A DNA stretch of 64,000 nt from Bryobacterales bacterium (lineage in GTDB: Bacteria; Acidobacteriota; Terriglobia; Bryobacterales; Bryobacteraceae): the NCBI GenBank assembly GCA_016789785.1, contig JAEUQE010000013.1, forward strand, positions 6,064-70,063. The letters are read 5' to 3'. Shown piece by piece: positions 15,824 through 24,557 of the stretch. The translations under genes and the position numbers were made by a program. Position 1 is the stretch's first letter. Each line of letters opens with the position of its first letter. The notes beneath the pieces are model-generated. The model was given only the letters and a program-made list of their open reading frames with translations, did no database searches and was not told the DNA's origin.

Positions 15824-17029
15824 ATGCCGCTCATGGAAACGGTACAGGTGCCCGAGCAGAGCTCGTCGATCAGCAATTATTACCTCTGGGAAGCCCCGGG
15901 GAAGAACACCTCCATTCACCTGGACTACCGGGTGGTCGACCGGCTCCTGGTCGAGGTAATGCGGGGATTCGGCGCAATCCCACGCCGCGGAGCGGAGGTC
16001 GGTGGCATCCTGCTCGGCAGTGTGGAGAGCGGGCCGGGGCTGGTGATTCGGATTGACGATTTCGAGCCAGTGGTCTGCGAGCACCGCCGGGGTCCTTCCT
16101 ACCTGCTCTCCGATGCCGATCTCGCGCACTATGAGGAGGCACTGCTCCGTCACAAGTACAGCCCGGAGAAGGCGGTATATGCGGTGGGTTGCTATCGCAG
16201 CCACACCCGCGAAGGGTTGTCACTGAGTCCCGAAGATCTGCAGCACTTTGACAAGTACTTTCCTGATCTGGCCAACGCGTTTCTTTTGGTGAAGCCGTTT
16301 GCCACGCGGGTGAGTGTAGCGGGATTCTTCTTTCGTGAAGAAGACGGCTCAGTTCATGCCGAGGCGCCCTACCATGAGTTCCCGTTCCGGCGCCGGGAGT
16401 TGGGTGGTGGCGCCACCCCGCCGCTGCGAAACCGGGATTCGGGCGCCAGCATGCCCGATCCTCAACCTCAGCGCTCCCCATCCGCGCCTCCCGTTTTCTC
16501 GAACACGCCAATCCCAGAGTCTCCGTCCGGGCGCACAGAGTCCTTTGCCTACGATCCGGAGCCTGCGGCTCCTCCACCGCCGCGACCGCATGTTGACGAT
16601 TTTCCGGCGGATTCCGAGGAAATGGAATCTCCGGTGGAGCGGTTCCGCAAGAGAAACGTCTGGATCCCACTGTCTTTTGTTTTCTTGTTGTTGGGAGTGT
16701 TGGTGGGGATGCAACTAGCCCTTTCCTACCGTCCCGCCAAGACGGCCTCCATGTTCAACGACGCTTTTCGCCTGTCTCTGGGTGTGAGCCGCGCGGGTAG
16801 CGACTTGCATGTCCGCTGGGACCGCGCCAGCATTGCTGTTAAGAACGGGCAGCGCGGAGTCCTGACCATCGAAGACGGGACTTTCCGCGGCACTGTTGAC
16901 CTCGACGCGTTACAACTTCAGAATCCGAACGTGTACTACCGGCACATTACCTCCACCGTCCGGTTCCGGCTGGAGGTGTTCATCAAGGACAACTCGATGG
17001 TGGTGGAGACCTTGGAGTGGCGCCAGTGA
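15824..17029 (+). CDS. Membrane-anchored JAMM/MPN-like protein, probably non-catalytic
   Basis: 401 residues from ATG 15824 (MPLMETVQVPEQ); the ATG three codons later is an alternative. The N-terminal domain resembles the JAB1/MPN metalloprotease fold: E58 in AEVGGILLG, then GCYRSHTREGLSLSPEDL with H127, S135 and D138 at canonical JAMM spacing. The first His of HxHP is Arg125, so zinc binding and catalysis are doubtful. A Pro-rich linker (about 195-275) leads to one membrane helix (280-302) and a beta-rich extracytoplasmic domain (about 310-401, with DLHVRWDRASIAV and VLTIEDGTFRGTV). The layout places the MPN-like domain in the cytoplasm. Possible role: binding ubiquitin-like or pilin/peptide partner, or envelope signalling; not determined. 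Confidence 0.7.
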   Translation: MPLMETVQVPEQSSSISNYYLWEAPGKNTSIHLDYRVVDRLLVEVMRGFGAIPRRGAEVGGILLGSVESGPGLVIRIDDFEPVVCEHRRGPSYLLSDADLAHYEEALLRHKYSPEKAVYAVGCYRSHTREGLSLSPEDLQHFDKYFPDLANAFLLVKPFATRVSVAGFFFREEDGSVHAEAPYHEFPFRRRELGGGATPPLRNRDSGASMPDPQPQRSPSAPPVFSNTPIPESPSGRTESFAYDPEPAAPPPPRPHVDDFPADSEEMESPVERFRKRNVWIPLSFVFLLLGVLVGMQLALSYRPAKTASMFNDAFRLSLGVSRAGSDLHVRWDRASIAVKNGQRGVLTIEDGTFRGTVDLDALQLQNPNVYYRHITSTVRFRLEVFIKDNSMVVETLEWRQ

Positions 17030-17142
17030 CGCCGAGGGCCAACCCGAAATCCCTCTGGACACAACCGGTTAGCGGATTCCGGGAGTTTCCTGGATTGACG
17101 CCATGAAGGTTGGGGGGTAGTCTTAAATTAGCGGGAGTCTTG

Positions 17143-17700
17143 ATGACGCGATATCTGCCCTCGAAGCAATATCAGTACGCCGGCGTAGCCGCGATGGTCC
17201 TCGCGCTGTTTTGCGCGATCCTCGCCTGGAACTTGCCGCTGATCTGGATCCCTGCTGGGCTGTTCCTGATCACAGGCGGCTTGGTGCTGATGCTGGGGTT
17301 TGTACCCGCCATCGAAATTCACGAAACCCACCTTGCCATCGGCGACCGGTTGATTGCCTGGGATGACATCAAGCGTCTCGATCGCACTGGCTTTATCAGT
17401 CCGCTGGTCCTGCATCTCACGCTGAATTCGAATCGAAGGATTCTCCTGATCTATCCGGGAGGTCTGGAAGGTTCCAACTCCCTGCTGCGGCATCTTCGCC
17501 GCATGTGCAGGCAGGCGCTCATTGACGGCATTCCCTACCGCCAGTTCTGGGGTGAGGCGATTCCGCCGCAGAATGAACGCAAGGGTTCCATGCCCTCCCC
17601 GAAGTATCATCTGCTGCTGCCCGACGACGAAGCGGAAGTGGAACGGTTGTATCAACGGCTGAAGTCTGTTGGACACCTGGACCGTTCCGAAGATAAGTGA
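17143..17700 (+). CDS. Two-helix membrane protein with PH-like soluble domain
   Basis: 185 residues from ATG 17143, preceded by GGGAG; the earlier start at 17110 lacks a ribosome site. Two hydrophobic segments (about 12-30 and 36-58) are followed by a soluble domain beginning IEIHETHLAIGDRLIAWDDIKRLDR and LHLTLNSNRRILLIYP, which resembles the beta barrel of bacterial PH (bPH2-like) membrane proteins. A weak promoter, TTGACG (17095-17100) with TAGTCT (17118-17123) at 17 bases, lies upstream. It overlaps the YdcF-like gene by GTGA, so they are cotranscribed. Function unknown. Confidence 0.6.
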   Translation: MTRYLPSKQYQYAGVAAMVLALFCAILAWNLPLIWIPAGLFLITGGLVLMLGFVPAIEIHETHLAIGDRLIAWDDIKRLDRTGFISPLVLHLTLNSNRRILLIYPGGLEGSNSLLRHLRRMCRQALIDGIPYRQFWGEAIPPQNERKGSMPSPKYHLLLPDDEAEVERLYQRLKSVGHLDRSEDK

Positions 17701-18302
17701 GCAGATCCCTCTCTCTCGGACGGTGGCGTCTGGCGGCGGTACTGGTTGCCGCGCTCCTGGTCATGTGCCTGAGTTACCCGTGGTGGCTTCCCTGGTTTGG
17801 CGCATTCCTCATCAGTGGTGACACGCCCCGCAAGTCCGACGCGATCATTGTTCTCGCCGGCGACCACTCCGGCAACCGCATCCGGAGGGCTGCCGGGCTC
17901 GCCCAACAAGGCTACGCGCCAGTCGTCCTGGTGAGCGGGCCCTCCGTCTCCTACGGGCACAATGAAGCGGATCTTGCCATCTCGCTGATGACGCGGGAGG
18001 GCTATCCGCCAGCGCTTTTTGAGGCTGTCCGAATGCGCGCTTTCTCCACAACTGAGGAGGCACAGGGATTCCGAGGCGCGCTTCAGCAAAGGAGTTTGCG
18101 CTCCCTCATCGTTGTAACCAGCGACTTCCACTCGGCACGCACCAAGCGGATCTTCCAGCGGACCCTCCCGAACCTGGAACTGCTGGTTGTCACCGCGCCA
18201 GACACCAACTTTCGCCTGCCCGATTGGTGGAGTTCCCGGGAGTCCCGCAAGACCGTCTTCCTCGAGTGGACGAAAACCATCGCCGACTGGCTGAGGATAT
18301 AG
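17697..18302 (+). CDS. YdcF-like protein (DUF218 family)
   Basis: 201 residues from a GTG overlapping the previous stop. One N-terminal membrane helix (AAVLVAALLVMCLSYPWW) and a DUF218 domain: KSDAIIVLAGDHSGNRIRRAAGLAQQGYAPVVLVSG, STTEEAQGFRGAL, and IVVTSDFHSARTKRIFQR. Members (YdcF, SanA, ElyC) bind nucleotides or help envelope polysaccharide handling; ElyC affects peptidoglycan assembly. Active residues are not established. It is followed, three bases on, by the ABC exporter, so an envelope role is plausible. Confidence 0.87.
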   Translation: MSRSLSLGRWRLAAVLVAALLVMCLSYPWWLPWFGAFLISGDTPRKSDAIIVLAGDHSGNRIRRAAGLAQQGYAPVVLVSGPSVSYGHNEADLAISLMTREGYPPALFEAVRMRAFSTTEEAQGFRGALQQRSLRSLIVVTSDFHSARTKRIFQRTLPNLELLVVTAPDTNFRLPDWWSSRESRKTVFLEWTKTIADWLRI

Positions 18303-18305
18303 CTC

Positions 18306-20048
18306 ATGAAAAGCGCGTTCCGAAAACTCTGGCCCTACCTCTGGCGCTACCGGCGCGGGCTCGGGTTGGGTTTCGGCGCCCTCATCCTGAAGGACCTTCT
18401 CGTTGTCGGCCAACCGCTTCTGATCCGCGCCGGCGTCGATTCGCTCACAACCGGATTCTCCTGGTCCGCGGTGCTGTGGTTCTCATTGGCGCTGATTACG
18501 CTCGCCGCGATCAAGGGTGTTTTTCAATACTGGATGCGGCTGATCCTGGTCGGCATCTCGCGCGACATCGAGTTCGACCTGCGCAACGATCTGTTCGCTC
18601 ATCTCGTCACGCTCTCGCCCGACTTCTACACCAAGTACCGCACGGGCGATATCCTCGCGCGGTCCACCAGCGATCTGAACGCGGTGCGAATGATGCTTGG
18701 GCCGGGCGTCATGTACTGGGTGGAGACGATGCTCACGTTTCTGCTGGCCGTCTTGGTGATGCTGAGTGTCGATTGGCGCATGACCCTGCTCGCCCTGTCC
18801 CCGGCACCGCTGGTCAGTGTCGCGGTGATCTTCTTCGGCCGCCGTATCCATGAGCGCTTCGAGAAGATCCAGAAACAGTTTGGCGACATCAGCAGCCGCG
18901 TCCAGGAAAATCTTGCTGGCGTACGCGTGGTGCGCGCCTATCGCCAGGAGAACGCCGAACTCGATCTCTTTGACCGTCTGAACCGCGAGTACATCCGCCA
19001 GAACATCGGCCTTGCGAAACTCGGCGGATTGTTTCTTCCTCTGCTCCAGTTCCTTATCGGCCTCACCTTCCTCCTGGTGCTTTGGGCGGGTGGCACGGCC
19101 CTACTCGAAAAGCGAATCACGCTCGGCAGCTTTGTGATGTTCAACACCTACATGGGCATGTTGATCTGGCCCATGATCGCGTTCGGGTGGGTGGTGAACC
19201 TGATGCAACGCGGGACCGCGAGCTTCGACCGCATCTACGACATGATGCATCAGCGTCCTTCGATTGCCGCGCCCGCGCACCCCAAGCCGCTGCCTCAACC
19301 CGTGCGCGGCGAGATCGAACTGCGCAACGTCACCGTGGAATTCGCCTCAAGGAAAGCGCTCGACAACGTCAGCTTGCGGATCGAGGCGGGCGAGACGGTG
19401 GCGATCGTGGGTCACACCGGGAGCGGAAAGAGCACGCTGGTCCAGTTGATCCCCAGGCTCCTGGATCCGGCGGACGGCAGCGTACTCATTGACGGCATTA
19501 ACGTGCGCGACGCGGATCCGGAAGCCGTTCGCAGCCAGATCGGAATCGTGCCCCAGGAGACGTTCCTGTTCAGTTCCACCGTGGGTGAGAACATCGCTTT
19601 CGGTGTGGCGCGGGCTGACGAGGCGTCGATCCGGCGGGCCGCGGAGATCGCGGGACTCGGGCCCGATCTCGACGCGTTTCCCCAAGGCCTCGCCACAGTC
19701 GTCGGCGAGCGTGGGCTGACGCTTTCCGGCGGACAAAAGCAGCGCGTTGCGATTGCGAGGGCACTTCTTCGCGACCCGCGCATCGTGATCCTGGATGACT
19801 CGCTTTCGAGTGTCGATACCGCGACCGAAGAGCGTATTCTGAACGAGCTTTCCACCGTCCTCGCCGGGCGGACCACCATCCTCATCTCGCACCGCATCTC
19901 TACTGTGCAGAATGCCCACCGCATCTTCGTGCTGGAGCACGGGCGCATTGCCGAGCAGGGCACGCACGCCGAACTTCTCGCGCATCAGGGGATCTATGCC
20001 GAGCTCCATCAGCGCCAGCTCCTTGAAGAAGAACTGGAAACGATCTGA
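18306..20048 (+). CDS. ABC exporter, fused membrane and ATPase domains (MdlA/MsbA type)
   Basis: 580 residues. Six membrane helices lie in about 15-300 with the coupling motifs of type IV exporters, then the ATPase: Walker A GHTGSGKS (369-376), Q-loop GIVPQETFLFSSTVGENIAF, signature LSGGQKQR (473-480), Walker B IVILDD (493-498), and H-loop ILISHRIST. Residue 498, where the catalytic glutamate normally sits, is Asp (LDDSLSSVD), as in the degenerate half of MdlA/BmrC-type heterodimers. Therefore it may pair with an ATPase-competent partner encoded elsewhere. Substrates of the family include lipids and hydrophobic drugs. Confidence 0.93.
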   Translation: MKSAFRKLWPYLWRYRRGLGLGFGALILKDLLVVGQPLLIRAGVDSLTTGFSWSAVLWFSLALITLAAIKGVFQYWMRLILVGISRDIEFDLRNDLFAHLVTLSPDFYTKYRTGDILARSTSDLNAVRMMLGPGVMYWVETMLTFLLAVLVMLSVDWRMTLLALSPAPLVSVAVIFFGRRIHERFEKIQKQFGDISSRVQENLAGVRVVRAYRQENAELDLFDRLNREYIRQNIGLAKLGGLFLPLLQFLIGLTFLLVLWAGGTALLEKRITLGSFVMFNTYMGMLIWPMIAFGWVVNLMQRGTASFDRIYDMMHQRPSIAAPAHPKPLPQPVRGEIELRNVTVEFASRKALDNVSLRIEAGETVAIVGHTGSGKSTLVQLIPRLLDPADGSVLIDGINVRDADPEAVRSQIGIVPQETFLFSSTVGENIAFGVARADEASIRRAAEIAGLGPDLDAFPQGLATVVGERGLTLSGGQKQRVAIARALLRDPRIVILDDSLSSVDTATEERILNELSTVLAGRTTILISHRISTVQNAHRIFVLEHGRIAEQGTHAELLAHQGIYAELHQRQLLEEELETI

Positions 20049-20217
20049 CCGCTCATGCTCTCCGCCTCAACCGGGTCGCGACCGCTTCGGGGAGTTCCGC
20101 AAGGCGAAGTGAGGGTTCCCGCCGGGTACCGCGAGAGGCGGCATCGCTGCTCGGTTAGATGAAGCTGCGGACGCTTGACCCCACCCTCTCGCCGCGCGAG
20201 CGTTATACTTGGGAGCG

Positions 20218-20514
20218 ATGGCAATCGTGACCGAGATTGGTAGCCTCATCTCCCGCCGGGCCGAGATCCGCGGTGGGCGACCGTGCATTGCCGGGACAGG
20301 TGTTTCGGTTCGCCGGATTGCCGTCTGGCACAACATGGGGCTGATCCCGGAAGAGATCGTAAGGAAGTTCGGCCACCTGTCATTGGCGCAGGTTCATGCT
20401 GCCCTGGCCTACTACTACGCCAACAAGACCGAAATCGATTCAGATCTCGAAGCCGAAGATCGCGAGGCTGAATCACTCGAGCGGCAACATCGTCGCGATC
20501 CCGAGTGCACTTGA
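20218..20514 (+). CDS. DUF433 antitoxin (VapB45-like)
   Basis: 98 residues from ATG 20218; a TTG at 20209 is possible. ISRRAEIRGGRPCIAGTGVSVRRIAVWHNMGLIPEEIV is the DUF433 signature (GxPxIxGTRI-like followed by a helix-turn-helix), usually found as the antitoxin half of toxin-antitoxin pairs with a DUF5615 Mut7-C/PIN-like partner. The C-terminal helix (YYANKTEIDSDLEAEDREAESL) is the acidic toxin-binding tail. Its stop overlaps the TTG of the toxin frame, but that toxin is frameshifted (next entry), so this may now be an orphan antitoxin. Confidence 0.85.
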   Translation: MAIVTEIGSLISRRAEIRGGRPCIAGTGVSVRRIAVWHNMGLIPEEIVRKFGHLSLAQVHAALAYYYANKTEIDSDLEAEDREAESLERQHRRDPECT

Positions 20515-20866
20515 TCAAGATCTACATTGATGAGGACGCGATGGACAGCGACCTTGTCGTAGCGCTTCGCTCTCGCGACGTGACCGTGTTCACGCCTTTG
20601 GATTTCGCACTGACCGACAATTCTGACGAAGCACAGTTGGCTTTCGCAATGGAGCGAGGGGTGTCCTCTATACTCACAACACGTGCGATTTCTGCCGGAT
20701 CCACACAGAATGGGTGAATACCAGGCGTGAACACGCCGGAATCATCGTAGCCGCACAACAGCGATTCTCCGTTGGCGAGCAATTGCGTCGAATCTTGCAC
20801 ATCCGGGCCAACTTGAGCGCCGAGCATATGAGGAACCGGCTGGAGTTCCTCAGCAGTTGGGGTTGA
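20511..20866 (+). pseudogene. DUF5615 toxin, frameshifted
   Basis: From TTG 20511 (overlapping the antitoxin TGA) the frame gives IKIYIDEDAMDSDLVVALRSRDV, a DUF5615 PIN-like N-terminus, and continues to LAFAMERG, then hits an early TGA at 20715-20717. Reading on in the next frame from the same point restores GVLYTHNTCDFCRIHTEWV and then IIVAAQQRFSVGEQLRRIL to a TGA at 20864-20866, a normal family C-terminus (with the conserved T-x-N-x-x-D-F acid site, here THNTCDF). The GGGG run at 20658-20661 is where one extra G would rejoin the halves. Either a true mutation or a sequencing/assembly error. Confidence 0.85.
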
Positions 20867-21210
20867 TATTTAGCCCTCGCGCCTTCTGTGGCGCCTCCCG
20901 GACGGACGCTGGTGAGTGGCGCGGCCGGCGGGCGGGATATGTTGCGGCCCACAGCACCGCGTCTGGTAGCGCAGGGGCCTTGGATGCAAGAAGAGGAATT
21001 GTATGGGAGGCTCTATTGGCGGGTTGGATACAGTCCCGAACGTTGTGACATGGAGTTGGTCCCGCGAGCTGATGGCACTGCTGCAAGAGCGGCGCACGCA
21101 GTCAGCCGCCCTGCCAGCCGGCCCAGGCTTGCGACGTAGAAAGTATCGAGATTTTCACTTAGTTCGCCGAAGGTCCGGTATGATAGGAAGCGGTATAGAA
21201 AGGAGCCGTA
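20867..21210 (+). other. Intergenic region before the Tol operon
   Basis: 344 bases with no convincing gene. An 83-codon frame on the plus strand (20888-21139) has no ribosome site and Arg/Ala-rich composition typical of chance frames in GC-rich DNA. TATGAT at 21179-21184 is a reasonable -10 box for tolQ, though I see no good -35 partner. Confidence 0.5.
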
Positions 21211-21888
21211 TTGACGCCTGTTCTAGCGCTTCTCCAGGTGAGTATTTCTCAGTTGATCAATGTGGAGAAGCCGATCCCTCTGGCGGTGCTTCTCTTCCTT
21301 CTGGCCTTCTCGATTTTTTCGTGGTCGTTGGTCTTCTCGAAGTGGAGCATGCTCAAAAAAGCGCGCGCCGCCAATCTGAGTTTTCTGCGTGCGTTCCGCA
21401 AAGCACCCGGGCTGGATGCGTTGGCCCTGGCATCGGAACAATTCAAGGAGTCACCGCTGGCCAACGTCTTCGGTTTCGGCTATGAAGAGGTGGAACGGCA
21501 GGTGCGAGCGGCGGGTCAACTCCGCAACAAGACTGCGATTGAACGGATGTTGCAGTTAGGAATCAGCCAGGAGACGGGACGCCTTGAGGACCGCATGAAC
21601 TGGCTCGCCACCACGGCGACCGTCTGCCCGTTCGTCGGTCTGTTCGGTACCGTGTGGGGCATCATTGAGGCGTTCAATGCACTGAGCTTTTCGGGCTCGG
21701 CGAGCTTGCGGGCGGTGGGACCGGGCATCGCCGACGCGCTGGTCGCAACGGCCATGGGCCTCGGCGCCGCGATTCCGGCAGCCATCTTCTACAACCATTT
21801 CGGGCATGTGATCAAAGAGATCGGCGTGCGCATGGATGAGTTCGCTCTCGAGTTCATGAACCTCACCGAAAGGACCTTCGAGGAATAG
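21211..21888 (+). CDS. tolQ: TolQ/ExbB proton channel subunit
   Basis: 225 residues from a TTG start preceded by AAAGGAG. Three membrane helices at about 22-40, 128-150 and 170-192. The family block LEDRMNWLATTATVCPFVGLFGTVWGIIEAFNAL spans helix 2, and VGPGIADALVATAMGLGAAIPAAIFYNHF spans helix 3. TolQ forms the pentameric stator around TolR and uses the proton gradient to drive TolA. The adjacent tolR, tolA-like, tolB, pal and cpoB genes make the Tol assignment firm over ExbB. Confidence 0.95.
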   Translation: MTPVLALLQVSISQLINVEKPIPLAVLLFLLAFSIFSWSLVFSKWSMLKKARAANLSFLRAFRKAPGLDALALASEQFKESPLANVFGFGYEEVERQVRAAGQLRNKTAIERMLQLGISQETGRLEDRMNWLATTATVCPFVGLFGTVWGIIEAFNALSFSGSASLRAVGPGIADALVATAMGLGAAIPAAIFYNHFGHVIKEIGVRMDEFALEFMNLTERTFEE

Positions 21889-21891
21889 CCG

Positions 21892-22344
21892 ATGGCCTTT
21901 TCCATGGGCGGTTCGGGAAACATGCGCGGCCGGCGCCGCGGAGGCATGGGCACCATGTCCGAGATCAACGTGGTGCCGCTGGTGGACGTCGTCCTCGTGC
22001 TTCTCATCATCTTCATGCTGACCGCGCAGGTGATGGAGTTCGGCCTCGAAATCGACGTGCCGAAGGTGAATCAGGAGAAGGCCAGCGCCCAGGAGTTGCC
22101 CGTGATCTCCATGACCGGGAAGGGCATGGTGTATCTGAATGAGCGCGAGCTCAAACTCGTCGACCTGAAGGACGAAGTGGTGAAACGCTTTGGTCCGCAG
22201 ACGAAGGCTGTATACGTTCGCGCCGACAAAGACGTCACATGGGATGTACTCGCGCAATTGGTGAGCGCGATTGGAGACGCTAAGCTCGAAGTGAGGCTCG
22301 TCACCAAGCCTCAGGACATCGCCGACCGGCCGAGGCGGCAATAG
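21892..22344 (+). CDS. tolR: TolR/ExbD family protein
   Basis: 150 residues. Residues about 20-45 read MSEINVVPLVDVVLVLLIIFMLTA, with the proton-carrying Asp (PLVDVVLVLLIIFM). A periplasmic domain follows (EIDVPKVNQEKASAQELPVISMTGKGMVYLNERELKL), ending with LVTKPQDIADRP. The glycine/Arg-rich start (GGSGNMRGRRRGGMGT) is cytosolic. TolR sits inside the TolQ pentamer and binds peptidoglycan; it acts in cell constriction and outer-membrane retention. Gap to tolQ is three bases. Confidence 0.95.
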   Translation: MAFSMGGSGNMRGRRRGGMGTMSEINVVPLVDVVLVLLIIFMLTAQVMEFGLEIDVPKVNQEKASAQELPVISMTGKGMVYLNERELKLVDLKDEVVKRFGPQTKAVYVRADKDVTWDVLAQLVSAIGDAKLEVRLVTKPQDIADRPRRQ

Positions 22345-22355
22345 CGAGACGCGCC

Positions 22356-23144
22356 ATGTCATACGCGGACATGATGGATCAACGCGACCGGCTGCAGAAG
22401 CCGCTGGCTGCGTCTCTGGCCATGCACCTCGCGGTGACCGGCCTCGTGATCGGATGGACGTGGTATCAGGATCAGCGCAAGCGCGATGTCTTTGGCGATC
22501 CCAACTCCAATCCCGGCTCAGTGAGCGTGCAGCCGGTTAACGGGATTCCCATGCCCACGCGTGCTCCTCGCAATCCCGTGGCGAACGAAACCGAGAGCAT
22601 GGTGCCCGCGGCGTCGAAGCCCGAGGTTCGCAAGCGGGAAGCCGAGGATCCCGACGAGATCGCGATTGGCCGCAAAGATCTCAAGAAGAAGAAAAGAAAA
22701 GAGGCGAAAGAGGCGGTCACCAAGCGCTTCCGAGAGGACGAGCAGCGTCCCAACCAAATGGCAAGCACCACTGGCGCGCGCGCTTCCTCGGCCCTCTTCG
22801 TCCCTATGGCCGGTGGAGGCGGCGGTATCGGCATGGGAACCGGCAACCCATTCGGCACTCAGTTCGGATGGTATGCCAAACTCATCTCGGAGCGGGTTTC
22901 GCAGAAATGGCGCACGCAGGACATTGATGCGCGCATCAACGAAGCTCCTCCCATGATTGTAACGTTTGACATCCAACGCGACGGCAGAGTGCAGAATGTC
23001 GCGGTGGTTCGCACCAGCAGTAACTATGCGCTCGACGCGTCCGCAAAACGTGCGGTAACCGAAGCCAGCCCGCTGCCCCCGCTCCCCGAGGGGTTCCAGC
23101 GAAGCTCGGCAACTGTGGAGATTCAATTCCAATTCCGGCGATGA
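22356..23144 (+). CDS. tolA: TolA/TonB-like energy transducer
   Basis: 262 residues. One membrane anchor near the start (LAASLAMHLAVTGLVIGWTWY, with the conserved His used by TonB/TolA for coupling to TolQR), a charged Lys/Arg/Glu-rich linker (GRKDLKKKKRKEAKEAVTKR), a Gly-rich hinge, and a TonB C-terminal domain (WYAKLISERVSQKWRT, MIVTFDIQRDGRVQNVAVVR, ALDASAKRAVTEASPLPPLP). By position between tolR and tolB it is the TolA equivalent, spanning the periplasm to Pal and TolB. The C-terminal fold is TonB-like rather than classical TolA. Confidence 0.88.
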   Translation: MSYADMMDQRDRLQKPLAASLAMHLAVTGLVIGWTWYQDQRKRDVFGDPNSNPGSVSVQPVNGIPMPTRAPRNPVANETESMVPAASKPEVRKREAEDPDEIAIGRKDLKKKKRKEAKEAVTKRFREDEQRPNQMASTTGARASSALFVPMAGGGGGIGMGTGNPFGTQFGWYAKLISERVSQKWRTQDIDARINEAPPMIVTFDIQRDGRVQNVAVVRTSSNYALDASAKRAVTEASPLPPLPEGFQRSSATVEIQFQFRR

Positions 23145-23145
23145 A

Positions 23146-24492
23146 ATGATTAAGAAACACATCCTTGTGCTCATGACGGGACTCCTGCTGGCCATCGGCT
23201 TCTACGCCACGGCGCAGGACATCAAGATCAACCTGATTGACGGGCAGCGGCCCAACATTGCGATCCCCTACTTCCGCGGCAGTGGCGAGGCGGACAAGTT
23301 CATGTCGACGTTTAACGAAACCCTCAACGAGGAGATTGAGGGCTCGGGCGTCCTGAAGCTCGTCTCGCGCAGTATGATGCCCCGCGCCAACCCGCAGGTG
23401 CCGCAGGACTTCAAGCCGGCCGCCAACACCGGAAACGGTGGCGGCTACTGGATTACGGACTGGTCGTCGCCGCCGGTGAGCGCCAAGTATCTGGCCTTCG
23501 GATATACCGGAATCCAGGAGGACCGCCTGGTTCTTTTCGGCTGGCTTTACGACGTGACACAGCCTCTGGCGAACGCCCAAGTCATTGGCAAACTGTACTT
23601 TGGAGCCATTTCCGCCGACGGCGCCAAGCAGGTGGCCCGCGAGTTCGCCGCCGACATCCTCGGGCAGTTCGGCGCCAAGAGCCTGGCCGGGTCGAAGATC
23701 TATTTCGTATCCAACCGCACTGGCGAGAAGCAGGTTTGGGTGATGGACTACGACGGCACGAACCAGAAGCCGTTCGCCCAGTACCGCGAGCTCTGCACCA
23801 TGCCGTCCGTATCGCCGGACGGAAGTAAAGTCGCGTTCACACGTTTCTCGCCGAACGGACCGCAGATTATGATACATTCATCAGAGGGACGGAGATTATC
23901 ATTTCTTAATCCGCCGGGCTCACTGAACGCGACTCTTTCCTTCGCGCCGGACGGGTCGAAGGTCGTGTTCGCTTCGAAGGTGGGCGGCTTTGCGCAGCTA
24001 CACGTTGCCAATGAGAACGGCGGTGGACTCCGGCGGCTCTCGAATACGCGTGCGATCGAAGTAGAACCGAAGATCAATCCGAAGACGGGAGCGGATTTGG
24101 TGTTCGTGTCGGGCCGTAGCGGTCCGCAACAGATTTATAAGATGAATATGGACGGAGCGGACGTGATGAGGCTGACTTCGGGTGAAGGTCAGGCGAGCAA
24201 CCCATCCTGGCATCCTGATGGGCAGTTCATTGCGTTCTCCTGGACCCGCGGATATGAGCCGGGAAACTGGAACGTGTTCGTGATGGACGTCACCACGCAG
24301 AAATACCTGCAGCTCACTTCGGGCAGAGGCAGGAACGAAAACCCGAGTTGGGCTCCCGATGGACGCCACATCGTGTTCGCGTCCACCCGTGGTGGCTCCA
24401 TGCAGATCTACACAATGCTCGCCGATGGTACCAACGTTCGGCGGCTGACAAGCGCGGGCCGCAATGAGATGCCCGTTTGGAGTCCGAAGTAG
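23146..24492 (+). CDS. tolB: Tol-Pal system beta-propeller TolB
   Basis: 448 residues, start overlapping the tolA region (TGAAATG). N-terminal signal (LVLMTGLLLAIGFYATAQ), TolB N-terminal domain (about 25-180, IAIPYFRGSGEADKF, TQPLANAQVIGKLYF), and a six-bladed propeller (about 185-448) with repeated motifs such as PSVSPDGSKVAFTRF, TLSFAPDGSKVVFA, PSWHPDGQFIAFSW and PSWAPDGRHIVFASTRGG. TolB is periplasmic and binds Pal and TolA. Full length. The 3' end overlaps the frame of the pal upstream region but pal starts later. Confidence 0.95.
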   Translation: MIKKHILVLMTGLLLAIGFYATAQDIKINLIDGQRPNIAIPYFRGSGEADKFMSTFNETLNEEIEGSGVLKLVSRSMMPRANPQVPQDFKPAANTGNGGGYWITDWSSPPVSAKYLAFGYTGIQEDRLVLFGWLYDVTQPLANAQVIGKLYFGAISADGAKQVAREFAADILGQFGAKSLAGSKIYFVSNRTGEKQVWVMDYDGTNQKPFAQYRELCTMPSVSPDGSKVAFTRFSPNGPQIMIHSSEGRRLSFLNPPGSLNATLSFAPDGSKVVFASKVGGFAQLHVANENGGGLRRLSNTRAIEVEPKINPKTGADLVFVSGRSGPQQIYKMNMDGADVMRLTSGEGQASNPSWHPDGQFIAFSWTRGYEPGNWNVFVMDVTTQKYLQLTSGRGRNENPSWAPDGRHIVFASTRGGSMQIYTMLADGTNVRRLTSAGRNEMPVWSPK

Positions 24493-24557
24493 CGACAGAC
24501 AGATTTCGAGCAGTGAGCCCGCGTTTCTCGCAGGGCGACATGGAGGCAAGTTTTAGG

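Noticed and set aside
20888..21139. 83-codon plus-strand frame before tolQ
   Set aside because: No ribosome site, Arg/Ala/Pro-rich and no recognised motif.
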